Below are positions 17,526 through 27,307 of a stretch of DNA of 64,000 bases, piece by piece. The DNA is from Centipeda noxia ATCC 43541 (GTDB lineage Bacteria; Bacillota; Negativicutes; Selenomonadales; Selenomonadaceae): assembly GCF_000160555.1 (NCBI RefSeq), contig NZ_GG749279.1, forward strand, positions 252,413-316,412, given 5' to 3'. A model generated the notes under the pieces. It was not told the origin of the DNA, searched no databases, and saw only the letters and a program-made list of their open reading frames with translations. How positions within the stretch are numbered: the first letter of the stretch is position 1; every line of letters begins with the position of its first letter. A program made the translations under genes and the position numbers.

Positions 17526-18818
17526 ATGAGTGCATTATTGCTGAAGGGCGGCAGAGTTATTGATCCTGCTGCAAAGTTAAATCAAGTCTGTGATGTTTTG
17601 ATCGAGGACGGCATCATTCAGAAGGTCGGGCTAGATATTCGAGCAGATCAGGCCGAAGTCTATGACGCCTCCGATAAGATTGTTGTACCTGGTCTTATTG
17701 ATATGCACACACATCTTCGTGAGCCCGGACAGGAGGCGAAGGAAGATTTTGCCTCGGGGTCTCGTGCAGGGGCTGCCGGCGGTTATACCACAGTTGCGAC
17801 AATGCCGAATACTTCGCCTGTGGTTGATACAGCGGCGCTTGTCACGAGCCTGCAGAAACGGGCGGAGGATGTCGCCATAATCCATATCCATATCATAGGT
17901 GCAGTGACGAAGAACCAGGAAGGCAAGGAACTCGCAGAATTGGGGGATATGGTCGCCGCAGGAGCTGTCGCCTTCTCGGATGACGGACATTTTGATCCCT
18001 CGGCAAAAGTTTTGCTCAGTGCGTATGACTACCTTGTTCCCTTCAATAAGGCGATTATCAATCACGAGGAGGACACATCTCTCGTTGAAGACGGAGCGAT
18101 GAACGAGGGCCATCGAAGCGCTATGCTCGGCTTCAAGGGGCGCCCGATTGTGGCAGAGGATATTGCCGTTGCACGTGATATTATGCTTGCTGAGTATGCA
18201 GGGGCGCACGTCCACGTAGCACATATCAGTTCGGGACGCGCCGTAGAGCTGGTACGTGAGGCAAAGAAACGCGGCGTACATGTGACAGCGGAGGCCACAC
18301 CGCATCACCTTACAATGACCGATGCGCTTGTCGATCCTGCCGACAGTTCGACTAAGGTCAATCCGCCACTGCGTACAGCGAAGGATGTCAATGCAGTGGT
18401 CGCAGGACTTTGCGACGGTACCATTGATATGATTGCAACGGATCATTCACCGCATGCGGCTGAAGAAAAGGACCGCGAATATATTTATGCGCCCAGCGGA
18501 TTCCCAGGACTGGAGACGGCAATTGGCGTGCTGATGACCGATCTGGTCCATACGGGAAAGCTTCCCTTGGAGACATTGATTGAGCGCATGACCTATGCAC
18601 CTGCACGCGTGTTCCAACTGAATGCCGGGACACTTCGTGAGGGAGGTCCTGCCGATGTTACCGTCATTGATCCGAATCTTGTTTGGACTGTTGATGAAAA
18701 GAAGTTTTATACAAGGGGAAGCCATTCTCCGTTTGTTGGACGTGAGCTTACAGGAAAAGCTGTCCTGACTGTTGTTGACGGTCAAATTGTTATGAAGGAC
18801 GGTGTTATAATCGTATGA
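17526..18818 (+). CDS. pyrC: Dihydroorotase
   Basis: Cyclises carbamoyl aspartate to dihydroorotate. 430 residues, class I (long) type. The zinc-binding DMHTHLREPGQE (near 57-68), the HISSGRAVELVR and EATPHHLTMTD histidine motifs and the metal Asp in ATDHSPHA are all present. The ATG abuts the pyrB stop codon, and carA overlaps its end by 4 bases. Confidence 0.97.
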   Translation: MSALLLKGGRVIDPAAKLNQVCDVLIEDGIIQKVGLDIRADQAEVYDASDKIVVPGLIDMHTHLREPGQEAKEDFASGSRAGAAGGYTTVATMPNTSPVVDTAALVTSLQKRAEDVAIIHIHIIGAVTKNQEGKELAELGDMVAAGAVAFSDDGHFDPSAKVLLSAYDYLVPFNKAIINHEEDTSLVEDGAMNEGHRSAMLGFKGRPIVAEDIAVARDIMLAEYAGAHVHVAHISSGRAVELVREAKKRGVHVTAEATPHHLTMTDALVDPADSSTKVNPPLRTAKDVNAVVAGLCDGTIDMIATDHSPHAAEEKDREYIYAPSGFPGLETAIGVLMTDLVHTGKLPLETLIERMTYAPARVFQLNAGTLREGGPADVTVIDPNLVWTVDEKKFYTRGSHSPFVGRELTGKAVLTVVDGQIVMKDGVIIV

Positions 18819-19888
18819 AAGGAAAACTTATCCTCGAGGACGGTTCAGTTTATATGGGCGAACTTCTTCAAGACAATACAAAGATCGTGGGAGAGGTCGT
18901 ATTTACTACGACTATGACGGGATATCAGGAAAGCCTGACGGATCCGTCTTTCTGCGGACAGATTCTCACCATGACATATCCGCTCATCGGAAACTATGGT
19001 ATTGCGCAGAAATTCATGCAATCGCGTCGTTCCTTTGTGCGCGGATTCGTGATTGGTGAACTCTGCGATGCGCCGAACAACTGGCAGTCAGAGGAAAACT
19101 TGGCAGCTTTTTTGGAGGAAAACAAAATTCCATGCCTGTATAATGTGGATACGAGAGCTGTTACGCGTCATATACGTTCTGCAGGCGCGATGAAGGGGGT
19201 AATTGTTCCTGCGGATACAGAGGAATCGGAAATCAATGCTCTGCAGAAAGAGGACCTTCCTCGCAATGTGGTAGAGATCGTGACAACACCAGAAATCTAT
19301 ACGCTCGAAACGGAACAGTCCAATGCACCGCATATTGTGGCGATGGACTTCGGCGTTAAGCGCAGTATTCTACAAAATATCAACCGAATCGGTGCCAAGG
19401 TAACCGTTGTTCCGGCGCATACAAGTGCTGATGAAGTCCTTTCGTTGAATCCCGATGGTATTTTTTTGTCGAATGGTCCTGGTGATCCCGCTGATGTTCC
19501 TGAAATCGTTGAGGAAATCCGCAAGCTTGCGGGAAAGAGGCCAATATTCGGCATATGTCTCGGACATCAGCTGCTTGCACTTGCTTTTGGTGCAAAAACC
19601 TACAAGATGAAATTTGGGCACCGTGGCGGAAATCAGCCGGTCAAGAATCTGAAGATGGGAAAGGTACATATTTCTGCACAGAATCACGGCTATGCTGTTG
19701 ATCCGGCATCTCTTGAGAAAACTCCTCTTATTGTTACACATTTGAATGTCAACGACAATACAATTGAAGGCTTACGACATACATCTCTTCCTATATTTTC
19801 GGTGCAGTACCATCCTGAAGCCGCACCGGGACCAGATGACAATATGTATCTTTTTGATGAGTTCTGGAACCTCATGAAAGGGGCGTGA
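18815..19888 (+). CDS. carA: Carbamoyl-phosphate synthase small subunit
   Basis: Glutaminase subunit supplying ammonia to CarB. 357 residues. The N-terminal small domain (GKLILEDGSVYMGE) is followed by a class I amidotransferase domain with nucleophile Cys in GICLGHQLLALA and the His/Glu pair in QYHPEAAPGP. It overlaps pyrC by 4 bases (ATGA) and is 3 bases from carB. Its place among pyr genes suggests pyrimidine-linked control. Confidence 0.97.
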   Translation: MKGKLILEDGSVYMGELLQDNTKIVGEVVFTTTMTGYQESLTDPSFCGQILTMTYPLIGNYGIAQKFMQSRRSFVRGFVIGELCDAPNNWQSEENLAAFLEENKIPCLYNVDTRAVTRHIRSAGAMKGVIVPADTEESEINALQKEDLPRNVVEIVTTPEIYTLETEQSNAPHIVAMDFGVKRSILQNINRIGAKVTVVPAHTSADEVLSLNPDGIFLSNGPGDPADVPEIVEEIRKLAGKRPIFGICLGHQLLALAFGAKTYKMKFGHRGGNQPVKNLKMGKVHISAQNHGYAVDPASLEKTPLIVTHLNVNDNTIEGLRHTSLPIFSVQYHPEAAPGPDDNMYLFDEFWNLMKGA

Positions 19889-19891
19889 CAT

Positions 19892-22800
19892 ATGCCGCGC
19901 AAAGAAAATTTAAGGAAGGTCATGGTCATTGGGTCGGGGCCTATTATCATCGGGCAGGCAGCAGAATTTGACTATGCAGGTTCGCAGGCCTGTCGTGCTC
20001 TGAAAGAAGACGGGCTGGAAGTAGTGCTTGTCAACAGCAACCCTGCGACCATTATGACCGATACTAATATTGCGGATCGTGTTTACATAGAGCCATTGAC
20101 CGTGGATTTTCTTGAAGAGATCCTCTCTAAGGAAAAGCCGGACGGTTTGCTTGCGACACTTGGCGGGCAGGCAGGTCTCAACCTCGCTGTTCAGCTTGCC
20201 GAAAAAGGTATATTGGAACAGCATGGAGTGGAACTCCTCGGCACCTCTCTCGACGCAATTGAAAAAGCGGAGGATCGGGAACGCTTCAAGGAGACAATGG
20301 AGAAGCTCGGTGAACCGATTCCGGAAAGCACAATCGTCGAAGATGTTCGCTCTGCAGTAGAATTCGCAAACTCCATCGGATACCCGGTTATTGTTCGCCC
20401 TGCCTATACCATGGGGGGGACCGGCGGCGGTATAGCGGAAAACGAAGAAGAGCTCATTGCTATTGTGATCAAAGGACTTAATTATTCGATGATCGGGCAG
20501 GTGCTTATTGAACGCAGTGTTGCCGGATGGAAGGAAATCGAGTTCGAAGTCATTCGCGACGGCAATGACAACTGTATTACTGTCTGTAGTATGGAGAATT
20601 TTGATCCTGTTGGTGTACATACGGGAGATAGTATTGTAGTTGCTCCTGCACAAACATTGACGGATCATGAGTATCAGATGCTTCGAAGTGCAAGCCTGAG
20701 GATCATTCGTGAACTGGGGATCGAGGGCGGCTGTAATGCTCAGTATGCTCTGGATACGATGAGCGACAAATATTACGTCATTGAAGTCAATCCGCGTGTC
20801 AGCAGGTCCTCTGCACTTGCATCGAAGGCTACGGGTTATCCCATTGCAAAGGTATCCTCAAAAATTGCGATCGGCTATACTTTGGATGAAATTGTCAACT
20901 CCGTTACCAAAAAGACAAAAGCCTGTTTTGAGCCGACAATTGATTACTGCGTTGTCAAGTTTCCACGTTGGCCATTTGATAAATTCATATACGCTGACCA
21001 TACACTTGGGACACAGATGAAAGCGACAGGCGAAGTTATGTCCATTGATCGTAGCTTTGAAGGGGCAATCTTAAAGGCTGTACGATCCTTGGAGATCGGT
21101 GTTAATCGGCTTTTTATCGATCGCTTCGCCGAATGGGATAACGAGCGCTTAGAGAAACAATTGTCTTTTGTCAACGACGAGCGAATCTTTGTTATTGCGG
21201 AGGCGTTGCGCCGCGGAACATTGTCCGTGGATAAGATTTCGAATATCACTAAGGTAGATAAATGGTTCATTTATAAACTCAAGCACATTGCAGATGTGGA
21301 GAATCAACTCTCCTCGTTGCCGCTGACGCCGAAGCTTCTCGCTGCAGCAAAATGGGTCGGCCTCGCAGATATTTCGATTGCTGAGATCACGAATAAAACA
21401 AGGGATGAGATCCGCACGATGCGGCGCAGTAACAATATCCTGCCCTGCTATAAGATGGTGGATACATGTGCTGCAGAATTTGAGGCAATGACACCGTACT
21501 ATTACTCCACTTTTCGCGCAACAGAAGATGAGGTCACTGTATCCAATAAAAAGAAGGTGATTGTGCTCGGATCCGGACCGATACGAATCGGTCAGGGGGT
21601 TGAATTCGATTACTGTTCGGTGCACTCAGTATGGGCGCTGCGCGAAATGGGGATCGAGGCGATCATTATCAACAATAATCCGGAGACGGTGAGTACGGAT
21701 TTTGACATTTCAGACCGCCTTTACTTTGAGCCACTGACAGTAGAAGATGTGCTCAATATTGTTGATAAGGAAAAGCCGGATGGAATCATCGTGCAGTTCG
21801 GTGGGCAGACGGCTATCAATCTGGCGGCAGAACTTGAGCGTGCGGGGCTAAGGATCTACGGAACCTCTGTCAACGATATTGATCGTTCCGAAGACAGAGA
21901 GCGCTTTGATGAGGTGCTGACCCAGACGGGAATTTCACGTCCGGAGGGCATCAGCGTGACAAATCTCGAGGATGCCATAGCGGGGGCAGAACGCATCGGA
22001 TACCCTGTAATGGTGCGCCCGTCCTATGTACTCGGCGGACGAGCAATGGAGATTGTCTACAATGAGGAAGAACTGCGGGATTACATGGGGCGTGCCGTAA
22101 AGGTGACGCCGGATCACCCTGTACTTGTGGATCGCTATATGCAGGGAACAGAGGTTGAGGTCGATGCCATTTCAGATGGGGTTGATGTCGTTATTCCCGG
22201 CATTATGGAGCATATTGAGCGTGCAGGCATTCATTCAGGCGACAGCATTGCGGTCTATCCGCCGCAGACGCTTCCTGCGCGTGTGATCTATACAATCATC
22301 GACTATACGAAGCGCCTCGCCGTCGCTCTCCATGTGAAGGGGTTGCTTAACATACAGTTCGTCGTTGTACGCGACGAGGTGTTTATTATTGAAGTGAATC
22401 CGAGGTCCAGCCGCACAGTTCCATTTCTGTCTAAGATTACAAATGTCAATATGGTAGGTGTGGCAACGCAGGTAGCGATGGGAGCGACGCTCAAAGAACT
22501 TGGTTTCCATTCCGGACTAATCCCGCCGCGCCCGTATGTTGCGGTTAAGGCCCCTGTGTTCTCGTTTGCAAAGATGACGGATGTCGATATCTCCCTCGGG
22601 CCCGAGATGAAGTCGACGGGCGAAGTCATGGGCGTGGATTATCACTATGCGCGTGCACTCTATAAGGCAATTGTCGGCTCGGGGCTCAATATTCCAACCA
22701 AGGGCTGTCTGCTTTTTACTGTTGCAAATAAGGATAAAGAGGAATTGAAGCAGCTTGCCAAGGCATTTTCCGAATTCAACTTCGATATCGTTGCGACAGA

Positions 22801-23119
22801 GGGAACAGCAAAAGCGATCGCTTCGCTTGGAATTGATGTCGAAGTTGTCGGCAAGGTGCATGAGCGAAGTTCAGATATCATTGAAATGATCAAGAGCGGG
22901 AAAATTAATATGGTCATCAATACGCTGACCCAGGGCAAACATTCTGCCCGCGACGGATTTAAGATCCGACGCGCAACCGTTGAGCACGGGATTGCCTGCC
23001 TCACCTCGCTGGATACGGCGTGGGAGGTGTTGCGCGTGCTTGAATTTATGCAGAAAAGGCGTCTTGTATATACATTGGCTATTCAAGATTATGTCGGTGG
23101 AGGGGATGATCTTGCCTAA
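19892..23119 (+). CDS. carB: Carbamoyl-phosphate synthase large subunit
   Basis: Makes carbamoyl phosphate from bicarbonate, ammonia and two ATP. 1075 residues, standard length. Two homologous halves each carry a pre-ATP-grasp segment ([19 protein letters not shown] and [19 protein letters not shown]), an ATP-grasp domain and an EVNPR motif. The C-terminal MGS-like allosteric domain starts near 935. pyrK begins inside its last codons. Confidence 0.98.
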   Translation: MPRKENLRKVMVIGSGPIIIGQAAEFDYAGSQACRALKEDGLEVVLVNSNPATIMTDTNIADRVYIEPLTVDFLEEILSKEKPDGLLATLGGQAGLNLAVQLAEKGILEQHGVELLGTSLDAIEKAEDRERFKETMEKLGEPIPESTIVEDVRSAVEFANSIGYPVIVRPAYTMGGTGGGIAENEEELIAIVIKGLNYSMIGQVLIERSVAGWKEIEFEVIRDGNDNCITVCSMENFDPVGVHTGDSIVVAPAQTLTDHEYQMLRSASLRIIRELGIEGGCNAQYALDTMSDKYYVIEVNPRVSRSSALASKATGYPIAKVSSKIAIGYTLDEIVNSVTKKTKACFEPTIDYCVVKFPRWPFDKFIYADHTLGTQMKATGEVMSIDRSFEGAILKAVRSLEIGVNRLFIDRFAEWDNERLEKQLSFVNDERIFVIAEALRRGTLSVDKISNITKVDKWFIYKLKHIADVENQLSSLPLTPKLLAAAKWVGLADISIAEITNKTRDEIRTMRRSNNILPCYKMVDTCAAEFEAMTPYYYSTFRATEDEVTVSNKKKVIVLGSGPIRIGQGVEFDYCSVHSVWALREMGIEAIIINNNPETVSTDFDISDRLYFEPLTVEDVLNIVDKEKPDGIIVQFGGQTAINLAAELERAGLRIYGTSVNDIDRSEDRERFDEVLTQTGISRPEGISVTNLEDAIAGAERIGYPVMVRPSYVLGGRAMEIVYNEEELRDYMGRAVKVTPDHPVLVDRYMQGTEVEVDAISDGVDVVIPGIMEHIERAGIHSGDSIAVYPPQTLPARVIYTIIDYTKRLAVALHVKGLLNIQFVVVRDEVFIIEVNPRSSRTVPFLSKITNVNMVGVATQVAMGATLKELGFHSGLIPPRPYVAVKAPVFSFAKMTDVDISLGPEMKSTGEVMGVDYHYARALYKAIVGSGLNIPTKGCLLFTVANKDKEELKQLAKAFSEFNFDIVATEGTAKAIASLGIDVEVVGKVHERSSDIIEMIKSGKINMVINTLTQGKHSARDGFKIRRATVEHGIACLTSLDTAWEVLRVLEFMQKRRLVYTLAIQDYVGGGDDLA

Positions 23120-23876
23120 GGTGATCGAAGAGGCTCGAGTTTTATCGCATGCATATCCGATCAGCGGCGTGGATATTCTTACCATAGAAGCCCCCATGAT
23201 TGCACGCGGCGCACTTCCAGGGCAATTTGTACAGATTACCGTGCCGGTAGGCGGTGGATTTTTACGTCGTCCACTCGGAATTGCCGAAGTTTCGCGAGAT
23301 AAGGGATGGATACGCCTCATCTATCGACAGGTGGGACGCGGCACAGCGTCATTGGCGGCGGCGAACACGAGGGAAACGGTTTCGGTTCTTGGTCCGCTTG
23401 GACATGGGTTTAATACCTCCTTTCGTCATCCACTGCTTGTCGGGGGGGGGATGGGGCTCACACCGCTCCTATTCTTTGCGGCAGAGCATCGTCGTACGTC
23501 GATTCTCATGGGAGGGCGTACAAAAGAAGAGCTCTTTTGGGAGAAAATCTATCAGCCCTATGTGCGTGCATGCTTTATAACAACAGATGACGGTTCATAC
23601 GGAAACACGGGGGTTGTGACGACGCTCCTTCCAGAGCTGCTTCAGCGCGGAGATTACGACAGTATTGCCGTTTGCGGACCATCTGTCATGATGGAGCGTG
23701 TTGCCGCCATCGCTGCGCAGCACGATATTCCATGTGAAGTATCTCTCGAGCGCCGTATGGCGTGCGGGCTTGGGGCCTGCCTTTCCTGTGCTGTGAATAC
23801 AAAGAGCGGTCGGCGAAAGGTCTGTAAGGACGGTCCCGTATTCTCTGCTGCAGAGGTATACGATAATGTTTCATAA
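23106..23876 (+). CDS. pyrK: Dihydroorotate dehydrogenase electron-transfer subunit
   Basis: FAD/[2Fe-2S] subunit passing electrons from PyrD to NAD+ in class 1B enzymes. 256 residues. The FAD-binding RRPLGIAEV, the NAD region [14 protein letters not shown] and the cluster ligands Cys220-X4-Cys225-X2-Cys228-X11-Cys240 are intact. ATG 23106 lies within carB (14-base overlap) behind GGTGGAGGGG; longer upstream frames only extend into carB. It overlaps pyrD by 11 bases. Confidence 0.95.
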   Translation: MILPKVIEEARVLSHAYPISGVDILTIEAPMIARGALPGQFVQITVPVGGGFLRRPLGIAEVSRDKGWIRLIYRQVGRGTASLAAANTRETVSVLGPLGHGFNTSFRHPLLVGGGMGLTPLLFFAAEHRRTSILMGGRTKEELFWEKIYQPYVRACFITTDDGSYGNTGVVTTLLPELLQRGDYDSIAVCGPSVMMERVAAIAAQHDIPCEVSLERRMACGLGACLSCAVNTKSGRRKVCKDGPVFSAAEVYDNVS

Positions 23877-24816
23877 TAATTCGAACTATGCCTATGACAA
23901 CCTCCTTCATACAAATATTGCGGGGATTGAGATGCAAACACCTGTCCTGGCTGCATCCGGAACCTTTGGTTTTGGTGAAGAGTTTGCCGACTTTGTCGAT
24001 CTCGCACGACTTGGCGGAGTTATGGTTAAAGGGACAACGCTTTTACCGCGGTGCGGGAATGATGGTGTTCGGATCGCAGAGACGCCGGAGGGAATGCTGA
24101 ACTGCATTGGGCTTGAAAACCCGGGCGTAGATGTCTTTTTGACAGAGATACTGCCGCGCATCAGGAACTATGGCATGAATGTCATTGTCAATATATCAGG
24201 CAGTTCTGTTGATGATTATGCACATATAGCCGCAAGACTTAACGGTTCTGATATAGCTGCCCTCGAAATTAATATTTCCTGCCCGAATGTTAAGGAGGGG
24301 GGGATTGTTTTTGGTACGGACCCGCATGCTGCAGCTGCCGTCGTTCGTGCAGTCTGTGTACAAACGAATAAGCCGGTCATCGCCAAACTCTCACCGAATG
24401 TTACCAGTATTACGGAGATGGCGCTCGCAGTCGAGAATGCCGGAGCAAATATTATATCTCTGATCAATACCCTTGTTGGTATGCAAATAGACATAGACCG
24501 TCGTCGGCCAGTTCTTGGCAACTGTACGGGGGGGCTTTCCGGACCTGCGGTCAAACCGATCGCTTTGCGCATGGTATGGGAGACCGCACACGCAGTTCAC
24601 ATTCCTGTCATAGGGATGGGCGGGATTGCTTCATGGCAGGACGCCGTCGAGTTCTTCCTCGCAGGAGCATCTGCTATTGCGGTCGGAACAGCGAACTTTA
24701 TCGATCCAAATATTACGATGAAGATATGTGATGGTCTCGGACATTACTTACATAAAAATAATATCTCTAACATACGTGAGTTGATTGGTAAAGCATGGGA
24801 TCGTGACGACGTATAG
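23866..24816 (+). CDS. pyrD: Dihydroorotate dehydrogenase class 1B, catalytic subunit
   Basis: Oxidises dihydroorotate to orotate. 316-residue FMN TIM barrel with [12 protein letters not shown] near the start, active-site Cys in [11 protein letters not shown], substrate-binding [10 protein letters not shown] and the phosphate-binding [14 protein letters not shown]. Adjacent pyrK confirms class 1B (NAD-linked). pyrF and pyrE, which often follow, are absent, and no clear terminator follows before the rnpB promoter. Confidence 0.96.
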   Translation: MFHNNSNYAYDNLLHTNIAGIEMQTPVLAASGTFGFGEEFADFVDLARLGGVMVKGTTLLPRCGNDGVRIAETPEGMLNCIGLENPGVDVFLTEILPRIRNYGMNVIVNISGSSVDDYAHIAARLNGSDIAALEINISCPNVKEGGIVFGTDPHAAAAVVRAVCVQTNKPVIAKLSPNVTSITEMALAVENAGANIISLINTLVGMQIDIDRRRPVLGNCTGGLSGPAVKPIALRMVWETAHAVHIPVIGMGGIASWQDAVEFFLAGASAIAVGTANFIDPNITMKICDGLGHYLHKNNISNIRELIGKAWDRDDV

Positions 24817-24915
24817 AAAAAGCCTTATTTCTAATGAAAAAAATTTATACTAAAATCGTTTTTTTGTTCGCTAATCGAAGATCTATCCTATGTATTACAA
24901 GGGCCTGAGAATATT

Positions 24916-24945
24916 TTGACACCTGTACTCCACATGTGGTATAAT
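24916..24945 (+). promoter_or_regulatory. Promoter of rnpB
   Basis: Consensus TTGACA (24916-24921), 18 bases, consensus TATAAT (24940-24945), starting transcription at about the RNA 5' end. Confidence 0.9.
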
Positions 24946-24951
24946 CTTTGC

Positions 24952-25320
24952 GTTGGTATGAGAAACCGAGACAATCGCGCTTATTTTATTAAATGAGTGA
25001 GGAAAGTCCGAGCTCCGCAGGGCAGTGTGCTGGATAACGTCCAGCAAGGGCAACCTTAGGGACAGTGCCATAGAAATTTAAACCGCCGATCTGATCGGTA
25101 AGGGTGGAAAGGTGCGGTAAGAGCGCACCAGCAGTCAGGTGACTGGCTGGCTTGGGTAAACCCCACATGGAGCAAGACCAAATAGGGAGGGATTCTGACG
25201 GCCCGTCAGCCTTCCGGGTAGAGTCGCTTGAGGCACCCGGTAACTGGTGTCCCAGATAAATGATTGTCGCCGCCGTAATGGCGGAACAGAACTCGGCTTA
25301 TTGGTTTCTCACAGCCAATA
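24952..25320 (+). ncRNA. rnpB: RNase P RNA, bacterial class A
   Basis: Catalytic RNA for tRNA 5' maturation. Conserved blocks are GAGGAAAGTCCGAGCTCC (about 25000-25017), GGGTAAACCCCA in the middle, and AACAGAACTCGGCTTA near the 3' end. Terminal helix P1 pairs TGAGAAACC (24959-24967) with GGTTTCTCA (25303-25311), extended by TTGG/CCAA. About 369 nucleotides. I see no terminator at the 3' end; the next gene begins about 35 bases on. Confidence 0.96.
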
Positions 25321-25355
25321 CCATTTCGTATCTTCGTGTGGAAGGAAGTGTTTGC

Positions 25356-26018
25356 TTGCGAAAGAAAATCAAGATTCTTGCTTTATCCGCAATGCTCCTC
25401 TGCTCCGCATCTATTGTGAGCGCAGAGTCATTCCAGATTGGTGATCAAGGAACGGATGTTGCTGAGATTCAAGGACAGCTTTCCAGTTTTGGATATGATG
25501 TTGTTGCTGACGGTGATTTCGGCCCGGCAACGGCAGAAGCTGTTAAGGAATTCCAAGCAGCGAATGGTCTGGCCGTCGACGGTATGGTTGGCCCGGTCAC
25601 CTATCAGGCACTTCTCGGGAAATCGATGCCGCAGGTCAGCCGAGGTTCCAACTACATTGTTCGGCGCGTGATTTCCGACTCCATGCAGTACATTGGCGTT
25701 CCATACTCCTTTGGCGGAACGACGCCGTCCGGGTTTGACTGCTCTGGATTTGTGCGCTATGTATTTGCAAACGCAGGCATCTATCTTCCGCGTACTGCAG
25801 ATGCACAGTACGATGTCGGATATCCGGTTTCATCGGCTGAAATGGTGCCGGGAGATCTCGTATTCTTTTCCACCTATGAATATGGACCGTCGCATGTGGG
25901 CATTTATCTTGGAAATGGAAATTTCATTAATGCCTCGTCAAGCCGCGGCGTTGCGATTGACAACCTGTACGGCGGTTACTGGGGCGCATGTTATATCGGA
26001 GCGCGCCGCGTTATGTGA
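25356..26018 (+). CDS. Secreted peptidoglycan hydrolase, PG-binding + NlpC/P60
   Basis: 220 residues. A signal peptide (about 1-23: RKKIKILALSAMLL, then SASIVSA) precedes one PG_binding_1 repeat (about 27-85, DQGTDVAEIQGQLSSFGYD and GPVTYQALLG). The NlpC/P60 domain (about 100-220) has catalytic Cys in SGFDCSGFVRYV and His in SHVGIYLG. Predicted to cleave peptide stems outside the membrane. The TTG start at 25356 is chosen because it follows AAGGAAG by 7 bases and gives a clean signal peptide; upstream codons lie in rnpB. No own promoter is apparent. Confidence 0.88.
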   Translation: MRKKIKILALSAMLLCSASIVSAESFQIGDQGTDVAEIQGQLSSFGYDVVADGDFGPATAEAVKEFQAANGLAVDGMVGPVTYQALLGKSMPQVSRGSNYIVRRVISDSMQYIGVPYSFGGTTPSGFDCSGFVRYVFANAGIYLPRTADAQYDVGYPVSSAEMVPGDLVFFSTYEYGPSHVGIYLGNGNFINASSSRGVAIDNLYGGYWGACYIGARRVM

Positions 26019-26034
26019 TAATGCAGAATCTGGG

Positions 26035-26058
26035 GAGGGGCATAGCCCCTCTTTTTTT
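26035..26058 (+). terminator. Intrinsic terminator after the NlpC/P60 gene
   Basis: GAGGGGC, loop ATA, GCCCCTC, then seven T. Confidence 0.92.
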
Positions 26059-26072
26059 ATAGGAGTACAGTT

Positions 26073-26150
26073 ATGTCAGATTTGTTCCTAATCCTCCTCA
26101 TTTTCTTGATGCTCTACTATGTCTTTGGTGATGAATTATTTCCAAGATAA
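26073..26150 (+). CDS. Small 25-residue predicted membrane peptide
   Basis: ATG 26073 has an ideal upstream AGGAG, and the frame runs 25 codons to TAA. The peptide is MSDLF, a Leu/Ile/Phe-rich hydrophobic core and a charged tail ending DELFPR: a single membrane-spanning segment with a short hydrophilic end. It lies 14 bases after the terminator of the hydrolase gene and 61 bases before dprA. Nothing identifies a function. It could be a small membrane protein, possibly acting on a larger envelope complex, but short ORFs can arise by chance. Confidence 0.45.
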   Translation: MSDLFLILLIFLMLYYVFGDELFPR

Positions 26151-26211
26151 TAAATGATGCTGGTTGCAATCTTATATGAATTTATGTAATATGGGGAGCG
26201 TGTGAACATCA

Positions 26212-27303
26212 ATGGAGGATCGATGGTATTTGGCAGCGTTGCTCCAATGCCGCCATATCGGGAGTGTGCGCATGCGCCGCTTGTATGCGGCCGTATCTTC
26301 AGCGAAGGAGATATGGTCGCTGTCCTTTGGGGATCTTAAAGCAACGGGTGCTCTTTCGCCGACTCTGGCCGAGGAGCTTATCCAACACATCGAAGGGCAT
26401 CCTGATCTGCCGGAACAAATTGAGGAAGACTGCACACGGCAGAGAATTGCTGTGTGCACGATTAATGATGATTTATATCCGATCGTTTTGCGGGAAATCT
26501 TCGATCCACCACTGGTGCTCTATTATCGTGGTACGCTGATTCCGGATGCACGCCGGATTGGCATTGTCGGCGCACGTAAATTCACAGCTTACGGCGAAGC
26601 TGCAGCGATGGAGTTCGCCGAGCGGCTTGCGCGGTCAGGAGTGACTATAACCAGCGGCGCAGCGCGCGGGATTGATACCCGTGCACACCGTGGAGCACTC
26701 CGCGGAGGGCGGACAGTCGCTGTCCTCGGATGCGGTGTTGACATTGCCTATCCGCCAGAAAATCGCCGCTTGCTGTCGCAAATTGTCGAGTCGGGGGGCG
26801 CGGTCCTTTCAGAGTATGCGCCTGGTACTCAGCCTCTGCCTGCCTTTTTCCCTGCACGCAATCGCATCATCAGCGGATTATCGGAAGGTACGCTCGTTGT
26901 CGAAGCGGCAAAGCGCAGCGGGTCTCTCATCACAGCAGAAATGGCCCTCAGTGAGGGCAGGGATGTATATGCCGTTCCGGGCAGCATCTACTCTCCTCAG
27001 AGTGGCGGGTGCCACAATCTCATTCGTGCAGGAGCTCGGTTGGTAGAGTCGCCGCAAGAGATATTGGAGGAAATGCATTTGGCAGAACCCCCGCGTCGTC
27101 CTGTGCGTGAACAGATGACTCCGGAAGAGGCTCGTATCTTTCAGGTCTTGTCTTTCGAACATGCGCTGACCATGGATGAAATAATGGATAGTCTTCCGGA
27201 TACCATAACGACAAGCATCCCGCTTCTGTTACTTCAAATGCAGCTCAAAGGGCTTATTACAGAAAATGAAATGCATGCCTACCGGCGTGTCGAAAGGAAC
27301 TGA
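26212..27303 (+). CDS. dprA: DNA-processing protein DprA
   Basis: Loads RecA onto incoming single-stranded DNA during natural transformation. 363 residues. An N-terminal helical/HhH-like region (about 1-70) is followed by the Rossmann-like DNA-binding core with VGARKFTAYGEAAA, SGAARGIDTRAHRGAL, AVLGCGVDIAYPPEN and FPARNRIISGLS. A C-terminal winged-helix-like segment ends near residue 355. GGGGAG precedes the only usable ATG (an in-frame stop lies 9 bases upstream). TTGCAA (26164) and TAATAT (26187), spaced 17, may be a weak promoter. comEA and comEC in the window fit a transformable organism. Confidence 0.94.
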   Translation: MEDRWYLAALLQCRHIGSVRMRRLYAAVSSAKEIWSLSFGDLKATGALSPTLAEELIQHIEGHPDLPEQIEEDCTRQRIAVCTINDDLYPIVLREIFDPPLVLYYRGTLIPDARRIGIVGARKFTAYGEAAAMEFAERLARSGVTITSGAARGIDTRAHRGALRGGRTVAVLGCGVDIAYPPENRRLLSQIVESGGAVLSEYAPGTQPLPAFFPARNRIISGLSEGTLVVEAAKRSGSLITAEMALSEGRDVYAVPGSIYSPQSGGCHNLIRAGARLVESPQEILEEMHLAEPPRRPVREQMTPEEARIFQVLSFEHALTMDEIMDSLPDTITTSIPLLLLQMQLKGLITENEMHAYRRVERN

Positions 27304-27307
27304 CAGA

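Noticed and set aside
24817-24915. Terminator at the end of the pyr operon
   Set aside because: The region is A/T-rich with T-runs but I cannot form a convincing GC stem, so I do not call one.
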